Shown here: piece after piece, positions 1-6,554 of the stretch
How positions within the stretch are numbered: position 1 is the first letter of the stretch
Layout of the letters: each line of letters starts with the position of its first letter
Assembly (NCBI GenBank): GCA_945643825.1
Contig: CALZEZ010000015.1
Location: 1-13,495 of the forward strand
Source of the DNA: an uncultured Lachnospiraceae bacterium
GTDB lineage: Bacteria; Bacillota; Clostridia; Lachnospirales; Lachnospiraceae
Direction of reading: 5' to 3'
DNA length: 13,495 bases
Notes under the pieces: model-generated
What the model saw: the letters and a program-made list of their open reading frames with translations, nothing else
The model's database searches: none
Told to the model about the DNA's origin: nothing
Position numbers and translations under genes: made by a program

Positions 1-18
1 AAAGCTGGCATATTACTT

Positions 19-789
19 TTATTTTTTAACCAGAGCATTCAAGGAGCTTGCCTGGTTGATGTACTGATACAGTGTGTACTGCAGTGTGTAGAGCTTATCA
101 TCGGTTACCAGTAACAGGGTATCCTGGAAGGAGTTCCACTGTGCTACTGCTGCGAAGATTGCTACCGTTGCAAGAATCGGCTTGATAACCGGAATGATGA
201 TGCTAAAGAAAATCCTTAACGTTCCTGCTCCGTCAATTTCCGCGGCATCCTGCAGTTCTTTTGGCACGGACTCTACAAAGGTCTTACACAAAATGATGTA
301 GAAGGGCTGAACAGCTACCGGGAAAATGTATACCCAGAAGTTATTGGTAAGTCCCAGGTTCTTCATCGTGATAAACCACGGAATAATACCGGCATTGAAG
401 TACATTGTGGCTGCTACCATACGGAACCATAATTTTCTGTGCCACATCGTCTCTCTGGTGAACATGTAACCAAGGAATGCGGCAATGATTACTGTGAAAA
501 TTGTACCGATGACCGTTCTGGCTACCGAAACCTTCAGTGACTGGAACAGACCCTCAATCTTCATTACCTGTGCATAGTTGGTAAAATGTACTTCCTTTGG
601 CCAAAAGATAACCTTACCTCTCTGGCTTAGGTCGTTGTTACTGATTGTGTTGATAAAGATATAGTAAAACGGGTAAGCACATACAAAAGCAAAAATTGAG
701 TAGATGATGTAGGTGAGAACGCTGATCATGCGGTCGCCGATACTTACCTTGTATTTTACTTTCTTGCTTGCTAAATTCTTCTCTTTCAT
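19..789 (-). CDS. ABC sugar transporter permease, LplC/YtcP type, C-terminally short
   Basis: Inner-membrane permease subunit of a carbohydrate ABC importer; it would pair with the permease encoded just upstream. The 256-residue protein starts with a charged N-terminus, followed by hydrophobic spans. The cytoplasmic EAA loop that contacts the ATPase is at about residues 181-200 (DAAEIDGAG...IIIP). The ATG at 789 is chosen because AAGGAGG (796-802) sits six bases before it; an earlier in-frame start at 852 would lie inside the neighbouring gene. The ribosome binding site overlaps the upstream stop codon, so the two permeases are probably co-translated. Family members usually have 290-300 residues and end with one more membrane helix and a KG(I/V)MIGAVKG-like tail. 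Here the reading stops at ALVKK right after a run of six A, so a frameshift or a truncated allele is likely. The substrate is inferred from neighbours to be arabinose- or xylose-containing oligosaccharides. Confidence 0.88.
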   Translation of the reverse strand: MKEKNLASKKVKYKVSIGDRMISVLTYIIYSIFAFVCAYPFYYIFINTISNNDLSQRGKVIFWPKEVHFTNYAQVMKIEGLFQSLKVSVARTVIGTIFTVIIAAFLGYMFTRETMWHRKLWFRMVAATMYFNAGIIPWFITMKNLGLTNNFWVYIFPVAVQPFYIILCKTFVESVPKELQDAAEIDGAGTLRIFFSIIIPVIKPILATVAIFAAVAQWNSFQDTLLLVTDDKLYTLQYTLYQYINQASSLNALVKK

Positions 790-795
790 TTCCAT

Positions 796-802
796 CCTCC
801 TT
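796..802 (-). promoter_or_regulatory. ribosome binding site of the LplC-type permease, overlapping the upstream stop
   Basis: AAGGAGG on the minus strand lies six bases before the ATG at 789 and includes bases of the TAA stop of the LplB-type permease (801-803). It decides the start: the ATG at 795 abuts the GGAGG directly and is too close to be used efficiently. Confidence 0.8.
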
Positions 803-1724
803 AAATGAAGCCTTCGCCTCTGATGAGTCTGGAGATCTTGTTGGTTGCACACAACAGAATAACACTAACCACACTCTTCAGAATACTGATTGCAGTAGAA
901 AGGGAATATCCACCGCTGCCCATTGCGAGGTTGTAAACGTAGAGATCCAAAACCTGAATCGCATCCTTGTTGAATGCATTCTGGAATACGAAGTACTGCT
1001 CCATACCATTGGATAAGAAGTTTGCCAGGTTAAGCATAACCAGAACAAAGTAGGTAGGAAGGATACTCGGGATCGTAATGTGCCAGATGATCTTCATACG
1101 GGAAGCGCCGTCAACCTTAGCTGCCTCCATGAGCTCCTCATCAATACCACTGATGGCTGCGATATACATGATAGCTGCCCATCCTGCATTTTTCCAGGTC
1201 AGCCACAGCCACATCTTAAACCACAGATGCTCAGAGGACTGTAAGAAAAGAACCGGAGTATCGATAAGTCCAAGATTCATGCCGATTGCATTGACAACGC
1301 CGGTACTGTTAAAGATACAGTAAGCGATGGAATATACAAGCACCCAGCTGATGAAGTTCGGAAGAGTTGTTACAGTCTGAACAACCTTCTTGAACGGTAC
1401 GCATTTGATCTCGTTGAGAAATACTGCGAAGATCATCGGGAACCAGGAGAAGATTAAGCTGATACCACTCATCGCAAACGTATTTCGAAGCACCATCAGA
1501 AGCTGTCTGCGCTTGACATCATTTTCCACCATGGAAACAAACCATTTGAAGCCTACGAATTTATCCCAGGAAAGCGGGAATGGCGGCTTGTAATCAAAAA
1601 ATGCGTATACCCAGCCATACAAAGGATAGTATGAGAAGAGTAGCACTAAAAGTAAGAAAGGAACGATGTACAGAAATTCCTTGAACCCTCTTACTTTCTT
1701 TTTGTTAGAAAAAAATGCTTTCAT
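801..1724 (-). CDS. ABC sugar transporter permease, LplB type
   Basis: Full-length permease (307 residues from the chosen start) of the polysaccharide/oligosaccharide ABC importer class represented by LplB. The N-terminus is basic (KAFFSNKKKVRGFKEF) and leads into the first membrane helix (LYIVPFLLLVLLFSYYP), with several further hydrophobic spans. A canonical EAA loop lies at about residues 200-219 (EAAKVDGAS...ITIP). Two in-frame ATGs are possible, at 1730 and 1724. GGAGG (1731-1735) touches the first and lies six bases from the second, so 1724 is preferred. It begins 12 bases after the GH51 stop, and the next permease starts 11 bases after its own stop, which supports one operon. No ATPase gene is in the window; in related Bacillota such importers often share an MsmX-like ATPase encoded elsewhere. 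Confidence 0.93.
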   Translation of the reverse strand: MKAFFSNKKKVRGFKEFLYIVPFLLLVLLFSYYPLYGWVYAFFDYKPPFPLSWDKFVGFKWFVSMVENDVKRRQLLMVLRNTFAMSGISLIFSWFPMIFAVFLNEIKCVPFKKVVQTVTTLPNFISWVLVYSIAYCIFNSTGVVNAIGMNLGLIDTPVLFLQSSEHLWFKMWLWLTWKNAGWAAIMYIAAISGIDEELMEAAKVDGASRMKIIWHITIPSILPTYFVLVMLNLANFLSNGMEQYFVFQNAFNKDAIQVLDLYVYNLAMGSGGYSLSTAISILKSVVSVILLCATNKISRLIRGEGFI

Positions 1725-1736
1725 TTTCATCCTCCA

Positions 1737-4208
1737 TTACTTTGTTTTCTGAAGCTTTATGATACTCACGGAAAGCTTAGGTGCGAGGTAGGTAAACTGT
1801 TTTCCGGCTCCCTTAAGGGAAAGCTCCCTGTCGGATACAGCCTCCGGTTCCTCCAACGTGTTCATCTGCGTTTTATCACCGGTAAGAAGCGATACCTGAT
1901 ACTCGTCTGCCACATCGCAGTCCAATGCAATCTCGACCGGTTCATCGCTTTCTGCAATATTTACAACCTTCAGAAGTACTTCATCCTCTGTCACCGTTGC
2001 CACTGTGCTGACCACCGGGAACGAAGGAATATCCAGTTCATGAATCAGCTTATCGTCCACAAAGAACTGCATCTGATCCAGGTCTGTTTTCCAGGTGATC
2101 GTATGCCATCCATCCTCTGCGAAATGAGTACCTTCCTTTATCTCCATGCTAAGAGGCTTTGGTCCGCCACCCATTGTGTCGAGGACTTCACTTCGCTCTT
2201 TGGAGAGCTTCCAGAGGAAGGGACGTGTATTTTCCACATTCCAGGGCTTGGGTGGATTCGTCTCATCCGCCACGTAGGTCTGCTCGGGTAGTCTGTAGGG
2301 GAATACGCCAAGCTCGATTTCCTGTCCGGCCTCCACGAATACCTTCATTGTGAAGGTTCCTGCCTGTGCCTTTTCCTCACCGAAGATCAGGAAAGCGTCG
2401 TCAAGCTTTGCACCGTAATATCTCTTGCTTTCTTTCTTCTGCTCCTCATCCGGAGGAAGAATCGTTACGGTATCTCCATCTATCTGCAGGTGACCCATCA
2501 GCTCGTGGGTCAATTCCAGGGGTTTGTCGTTCCAAACCGGATAAGAGCATTTCATGCCGGGTTTTCCGTGAATCGAGAGAACTCCTTTGACCGGTCTCTT
2601 TATCCGGCCTGTTGTCGTCTCGTCCTCAACAACATAGTCACCACGGTTATTTCCAAACATCTTCCATACATAATAGCTTGGAATTCCGGCACTGCGATGA
2701 CCGTCAAAGCGGATCAGATTCGGGAACCAGGACTGATAATGCACGTTTTCAAGAAGCGGTGCGTAGGAAACCATCGTCACAACATCCTGATTCTTTTCGA
2801 CGCCTGTAAAATATGCAGCCTCGGCAAGTGCTCCGTAAAGCTGTGCGGTAAAACCTCTGACTACGGCAACCTCTCCGATAAAAATCTTCGGTCCCTTGCG
2901 GTCATAGTCGTCATAGAAATGGGTGTTCTCCGCAAAATACTCTGCCGTATCGTAATAATGTTCATCAACGATCGGCGCCGGCAGTCCTTTTTCCTCTAAA
3001 TGGGAGTTGGCAATGCAGATCAGATGCGGGTATTTCTCCGTCAGCGTCTGGTACCATCTCTGATATCTCTCCTCGTACGCCGGTCCCCAGTTCTCATTTC
3101 CGATTTCGATGTAATTCAATTTGAAGGGCTCCGGATGTCCCATGGAAGCTCGAAGCGCTCCCCATTTTGTATCCGGTGCACCGATTGCATACTCGATCGC
3201 ATCAAGCGTATCCTGCAGCATCTCGTCCTGAAGCTCACCCTCCATCAGCACTTCCATTCGTGCCTGGCAGGTCATACCACAGTTGCATACATAAAGAGGC
3301 TCCATATCCAGATCCTCACAAAGCTGCAGATACTCGTGAAATCCAACTGCATCGTAGCTTCTATAATGCCACATCAGCTGATGTCCCTTGCGCTCCCAGA
3401 CAGGTCCAATCACATCGTGGAAACGCATCGCTGTGGAAATCGTAAAGCCCTCGACGATACAGCCACCTGGAAAGCGGAAAAACTTCGGATGCATTGCCGC
3501 AAGCTTCTCAACGATATCCCTCCTCAGTCCATGGTTCTTATAGGTATCCCTGGGCATCAGGGAGATAAATCCAAGCTTGATCTGTGCTTCTTTTGCTGTC
3601 TGAAGCAGAAGGCATCCTTTTTCCATATATGCCTGTGCTTTGTAATCCAGCTCGTAATATGTAAATTCATCCGAGGCTATGGTTAACGTGCCACAGGGAA
3701 ACCCTGTTCCATTTTCCTCCATTGCTATCGCAAGCTCAACCGGCTCCTTCGCTCTGGCAAACAGATACAGGCGGTACTCCTCGTTCTCCACCTGCGGGAT
3801 TCCGCAAAAGCCGATGTTTCTAAGCTGACCACCAGCCTCAAAATCCACCTTTAAGGAAACCTGTCTGTTCTTATTCAGGGTATCCTCACGGTCGAGCTCC
3901 ATCGTGGCACTGTTCACATACCAGCCGGGAATCTCCGTCTTCGGTACATTTCCCTCACGCACCCATTTGCTCAAGCCCTCGCCGCCATTAAACTCGTCTC
4001 GCCAGCCGGAAACACTTTCAAATGCGTAGCCGTCCTGAATGGAGGTACATTCTACCGGAAGTATGGAATCCTCAAAGCTTCGGTTTCTGAGAAGCTCGGG
4101 ATACAGACCGCCATCCACTGCACGGTTGATATCCTCTAAGAAGATACCATACAGATTCGGTGCGGTTTTCATCCTTTGGTTTGCTGTATTTACTTTAATC
4201 TTACTCAT
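1737..4208 (-). CDS. alpha-L-arabinofuranosidase, glycoside hydrolase family 51
   Basis: Retaining enzyme that removes terminal alpha-L-arabinofuranosyl groups from arabinoxylan or arabinan oligosaccharides. There is no signal peptide, so it acts in the cytoplasm on imported substrate. From the ATG at 4208 the protein has 823 residues. It opens with the GH51 signature NLYGIFLEDINRAVDGGLYP. A beta-rich, CBM-like region follows at about residues 70-220, then the catalytic barrel. The acid/base is probably E372 in EIGNENWG and the nucleophile E446 in IFIGEVAV. The C-terminal part is beta-rich, with a region resembling a concanavalin-like fold. This is the long GH51 architecture, larger than the roughly 500-residue Bacillus AbfA type. 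The start at 4208 is preferred over 4232 because the conserved N-terminus follows it and AAGGA lies about 12 bases upstream; the earlier ATG has no ribosome binding site. It is the first gene of the operon with the two permeases. Confidence 0.94.
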   Translation of the reverse strand: MSKIKVNTANQRMKTAPNLYGIFLEDINRAVDGGLYPELLRNRSFEDSILPVECTSIQDGYAFESVSGWRDEFNGGEGLSKWVREGNVPKTEIPGWYVNSATMELDREDTLNKNRQVSLKVDFEAGGQLRNIGFCGIPQVENEEYRLYLFARAKEPVELAIAMEENGTGFPCGTLTIASDEFTYYELDYKAQAYMEKGCLLLQTAKEAQIKLGFISLMPRDTYKNHGLRRDIVEKLAAMHPKFFRFPGGCIVEGFTISTAMRFHDVIGPVWERKGHQLMWHYRSYDAVGFHEYLQLCEDLDMEPLYVCNCGMTCQARMEVLMEGELQDEMLQDTLDAIEYAIGAPDTKWGALRASMGHPEPFKLNYIEIGNENWGPAYEERYQRWYQTLTEKYPHLICIANSHLEEKGLPAPIVDEHYYDTAEYFAENTHFYDDYDRKGPKIFIGEVAVVRGFTAQLYGALAEAAYFTGVEKNQDVVTMVSYAPLLENVHYQSWFPNLIRFDGHRSAGIPSYYVWKMFGNNRGDYVVEDETTTGRIKRPVKGVLSIHGKPGMKCSYPVWNDKPLELTHELMGHLQIDGDTVTILPPDEEQKKESKRYYGAKLDDAFLIFGEEKAQAGTFTMKVFVEAGQEIELGVFPYRLPEQTYVADETNPPKPWNVENTRPFLWKLSKERSEVLDTMGGGPKPLSMEIKEGTHFAEDGWHTITWKTDLDQMQFFVDDKLIHELDIPSFPVVSTVATVTEDEVLLKVVNIAESDEPVEIALDCDVADEYQVSLLTGDKTQMNTLEEPEAVSDRELSLKGAGKQFTYLAPKLSVSIIKLQKTK

Positions 4209-4248
4209 ATCCGGTGGAATTCCTTTCCACATTTTCGTTACTTTTTAG

Positions 4249-4260
4249 TAAAACGTTTTA
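4249..4260. promoter_or_regulatory. putative LacI-family operator, TAAAACGTTTTA
   Basis: A perfect 12-base palindrome with the central CG flanked by A and T runs that is typical of LacI/GalR-family operators. It lies just downstream of the predicted transcription start of the GH51 operon, where a bound repressor would block RNA polymerase. It lacks the TG...CA ends of a good CcpA (cre) site, so a dedicated sugar repressor is a better guess than general catabolite control. No regulator gene is in the window. Confidence 0.5.
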
Positions 4261-4272
4261 TGTTGTAGCTTA

Positions 4273-4301
4273 ATAATAATTCTATAGCTCCTATGTGTCA
4301 A
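4273..4301 (-). promoter_or_regulatory. sigma-A type promoter of the GH51/permease operon
   Basis: On the minus strand, TTGACA (4296-4301, perfect -35) is followed by 17 bases and then TATTAT (4273-4278, -10). An A-rich tract (4305-4319 read on the minus strand) lies immediately upstream of the -35 and could act as an UP element. The predicted start is near 4266, giving a leader of about 58 bases to the ATG at 4208. Confidence 0.75.
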
Positions 4302-4321
4302 TGGATTTTTTTGTTTTTTCC

Positions 4322-4345
4322 GTCACTTAGTCTATTAGTCACTAA
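4322..4345. repeat. short repeated GTCACT/TTAGTC words upstream of the -35
   Basis: On the plus strand GTCACT occurs at 4322-4327 and 4338-4343 (16-base period), and TTAGTC at 4327-4332 and 4335-4340. The second copy forms the palindrome TTAGTCACTAA (4335-4345). The block lies about 20-45 bases upstream of the -35 on the transcribed strand. That is a usual place for an activator site (for example an AraC-type protein), but no regulator can be named. Confidence 0.35.
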
Positions 4346-4358
4346 AAAGCGTTGTTAG

Positions 4359-4370
4359 TTTTGTACAAAA
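4359..4370. promoter_or_regulatory. perfect palindrome TTTTGTACAAAA, possible regulator site
   Basis: A 12-base perfect palindrome lies about 58 bases upstream of the GH51 -35 box, between the terminator of the preceding gene and the promoter. It carries the outer halves (TTTGTAC and GTACAAA, overlapping) of the Bacillus AraR operator, but lacks the inner GTAC spacing of a full AraR site. An arabinose-responsive regulator is possible but unproven. Confidence 0.35.
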
Positions 4371-4392
4371 TGCACATACGTAAAACGATAAA

Positions 4393-4422
4393 CAGCCTGT
4401 CGGCATCGTTACCGACAGGCTG
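4393..4422 (-). terminator. stem-loop terminator after the GH43-CBM6 gene
   Basis: An 11-base perfect stem (CAGCCTGTCGG, 4393-4403, pairing with 4412-4422) has an eight-base loop. On the minus strand it is followed by TTTATCGTTTTA, an interrupted T-tract. It sits 15 bases after the stop of the GH43 gene and separates that transcript from the GH51 promoter. Confidence 0.8.
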
Positions 4423-4437
4423 CTATTTATCATATCG

Positions 4438-5859
4438 TTATTGTACATGAAGAGTAAAGGATTTAAACTGCCAGTAGCCCTGTCCTGCGAAGGAAAAATA
4501 GAGGGCATTGACGCCGTCAGGGATTCGCATATCCACCGTGGTTGTCTTCCAGACATTCGCATATCCCACGGGGATGGTTCCGATCACCTCGCCGTCCCAT
4601 GCGGTTCTTACCTCCACCTCACCGGTTGCATAGCCCTTGCCGGTGACAGAAACTCTGGTGATGTTCTTACAGTCAAAGTATTTAAAACCCGCAGATGTTC
4701 CGGGGCGCATGTTGGCAATGTAGCCCAGATTCTCGTCACCATCGCCGCCCTCCTGGGTGATCTTCTGGAAACGGTCATCCATCCAGCCAGACCACGGAAT
4801 GTAGGTCACATCATAGGGGCTGAAAAGATGACAGGCAAGGTAGGTCGGGTATTCGCCCTCTCCTCTTAAGGGCTTCACGCCGCAGCAGGAGGTGATCTCT
4901 GCCTGGTCGAAGAGTCCGTCGGCACGCTCCGTCAGCTTCTCAAAGCACCCCTGTCTGCTGTAGTTGGTTCCGTTGGTATGTCTGTGATAGAAGATATACC
5001 AGTCGTCCCCAATCTGAACCATGCTCCCGTGGTTATTCGCACAGTAGCACATCGGCTTTTCTGCCGGCTTATAGGTGTCGATGTTCAGATCACCGTTGCT
5101 GACAAGAACGCCCTGGTAGGTAAATCCGCTTGTGGGGTTCTTGCTGGTTGCATAGGCAAGCTCGTGGAAGAGCTGGGAGGAGTAGATAAAGAAATAGGTA
5201 TCCCCTTTCTTTCGAATCGAGGGACCCTCAAAGAACGCATGTCCCTCAAAACCTGTTCCGTGGCTGTAGGGTTCTCCGGGTGCCACAAAAACCGGTGCCT
5301 CGATAATGGTTAGCATATCCGGTCCCAGCACGGTTGCCATCGCGCCATGTCTGGACTTATCGCCCACACCACAGAAGCCGGTGTAGAGATAGGTTCTGTC
5401 GCCCTCTGTCAAAACCGCCGGGTCAAACTGCGGCTCATCGGTCGGTGCGTTTCCAAGACAGGTACCATCCTCATAGTGCACATAGCCTAAAAACTCATAG
5501 GCTCCTGCGGGCTTGTCACACACGGCTACCGATACAATACCATGACTGCTAAGTACATAGTACAGGTAATATCTTCCGTCCGGTCCGACCGTTACTGCCG
5601 GTGCATACAGGTTGCCCTGCAGATCGCCGTTTGCAGGATCCTGATCCTTGCGGAAGATAACGCCCTCATAACGCCAGTCTGCAAGGTTATCGACCGGCGC
5701 GGAGTAGCATACATAATCTAACATGCAGTATACGTCTCCGTTAAATTTGTCATGCGAGCCGTACACGTACACTCTGTCCCCAAATACATAGGGCTCTCCA
5801 TCCGGGATATACTCCCAGGACGGCAGATACGGGTTTTTAATCTGATCCAGATTGTTCAT
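4438..5859 (-). CDS. GH43 family glycosidase with C-terminal CBM6-like domain
   Basis: Inverting family 43 enzyme, probably a beta-xylosidase or alpha-L-arabinofuranosidase; the sequence alone does not separate these. It has 473 residues and no signal peptide, so it is cytoplasmic. Residues 8-340 form the five-bladed propeller: probable general base D20 in IPDGEP, pKa-setting D146 in PQFDPAVL, general acid E211 in FFEGPS, and H277 in NNHGS near the active centre. Residues from about 350 to 473 resemble a CBM6-type beta-sandwich (GYIANMRPGTSAGFKYF... onward). The ATG at 5859 is chosen because GGAGGG (5867-5872) lies just upstream; a longer reading from 5961 would run into the neighbouring gene and adds unrelated residues. 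It starts 26 bases after the secreted-protein gene and ends at a strong terminator, so it seems to be the last gene of the six-gene run. Confidence 0.93.
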   Translation of the reverse strand: MNNLDQIKNPYLPSWEYIPDGEPYVFGDRVYVYGSHDKFNGDVYCMLDYVCYSAPVDNLADWRYEGVIFRKDQDPANGDLQGNLYAPAVTVGPDGRYYLYYVLSSHGIVSVAVCDKPAGAYEFLGYVHYEDGTCLGNAPTDEPQFDPAVLTEGDRTYLYTGFCGVGDKSRHGAMATVLGPDMLTIIEAPVFVAPGEPYSHGTGFEGHAFFEGPSIRKKGDTYFFIYSSQLFHELAYATSKNPTSGFTYQGVLVSNGDLNIDTYKPAEKPMCYCANNHGSMVQIGDDWYIFYHRHTNGTNYSRQGCFEKLTERADGLFDQAEITSCCGVKPLRGEGEYPTYLACHLFSPYDVTYIPWSGWMDDRFQKITQEGGDGDENLGYIANMRPGTSAGFKYFDCKNITRVSVTGKGYATGEVEVRTAWDGEVIGTIPVGYANVWKTTTVDMRIPDGVNALYFSFAGQGYWQFKSFTLHVQ

Positions 5860-5872
5860 TTTGTTTCCCTCC

Positions 5873-5886
5873 ATATTGTTCAATAT
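5873..5886. repeat. 14-base inverted repeat next to the GH43 ribosome binding site
   Basis: ATATTGTTCAATAT is a perfect inverted repeat with a two-base centre. It lies between the stop of the secreted-protein gene and the GGAGGG of the GH43 gene. The arms are too A/T-rich for a stable RNA hairpin, so a protein site or chance are the alternatives. Confidence 0.3.
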
Positions 5887-6554
5887 TATCGAGCTTCTTC
5901 GTAGTATCGCTTTGTAATCTTGCAGACCATCATACCGTTTGACGGTCCTGCCTTCCAGCAACAGTTTGGATAGCCATCAATCACCTTGAATTCACCCAGC
6001 TCAACAAGCTCCTCGCGGTGGCCTCTCGTAATACTAAAAAACCTCTCCGTCTGCTCGTTATTAAGCTTCTCCAGCCCAGCATATTTCTCAGCCATAATCT
6101 GACCGCACATCTCAAATGCCTGATTATGTGCAGCCATCGATCCATCCATTTGTCCATTCGTATAAAAGACAACATCATCTCCGATACGAACCGGCTGCCA
6201 TAAGGGACCGGCAAAGACGGGAAGTTCATTATAGCCCTTCATTTGACTGCTATATTTACCAAATGCCTTGGAATCCAAAATGGAAACAGAAAGCGCCGCT
6301 GCCTTGACCGCCTCTGCGTCAAGCCCCGGAACATAAGGAAGACGTCCCTCCAGCTTTCCATTGTTCTGATAATGCAGATACAAAAGATTCATGTCTGTTC
6401 CAAATACAGCTGCCACATCCGGATTATTCTCCGCATAATACTCCGGGTCAAACAGCTGTCCGTCCGGCATGACAACCGGTGCTGCAAATGCAGTCATCCC
6501 GTAGCTTAACAGAAACAGAACACCGACAATCGCACTAAGAATTTTCTTTTTCAT
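5886..6554 (-). CDS. small secreted protein with NPDV...EGR motif, function unknown
   Basis: A 222-residue protein I cannot assign to a function. Residues 1-24 form a typical Sec signal peptide: basic MKKK, hydrophobic AIVGVLFLLSYGM, then cleavage after AFA. The mature part opens with a motif at residues 35-71 (FDPEYYAENNPDV, then HY, then GKLEGR) that I know as a recurrent module in secreted Lachnospiraceae proteins. The rest is polar, with four cysteines (C150, C198, C199, C211) that could form disulphides. No sortase signal, lipobox or second membrane helix is visible, so it is probably released. The ATG at 6554 has GGAGA about eight bases upstream and lies 20 bases inside the end of the MATE gene, suggesting translational coupling. 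Its placement before a cytoplasmic GH43 enzyme is unexplained. Confidence 0.85.
   Translation of the reverse strand: MKKKILSAIVGVLFLLSYGMTAFAAPVVMPDGQLFDPEYYAENNPDVAAVFGTDMNLLYLHYQNNGKLEGRLPYVPGLDAEAVKAAALSVSILDSKAFGKYSSQMKGYNELPVFAGPLWQPVRIGDDVVFYTNGQMDGSMAAHNQAFEMCGQIMAEKYAGLEKLNNEQTERFFSITRGHREELVELGEFKVIDGYPNCCWKAGPSNGMMVCKITKRYYEEAR

Noticed and set aside
790..852. Longer N-terminus of the LplC-type permease from 852
   Set aside because: The extra residues (QQDLQTHQRRRLHLRR) come from reading the end of the LplB-type gene in another frame; the ribosome binding site supports 789.
3000..3686. A 228-residue open frame on the plus strand opposite the GH51 gene
   Set aside because: It lies fully inside a well-recognised GH51 coding region, and its Cys/His-rich translation shows no domain.
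4249..4260. CcpA (cre) site
   Set aside because: The centre fits, but the TG and CA outer bases of the cre consensus are missing on both sides, so general LacI-family binding is a safer reading.
5860..5961. Longer N-terminus of the GH43-CBM6 protein from 5961
   Set aside because: It would overlap the secreted-protein gene by 76 bases and adds 34 unrelated residues; the ATG at 5859 has a strong GGAGGG upstream.
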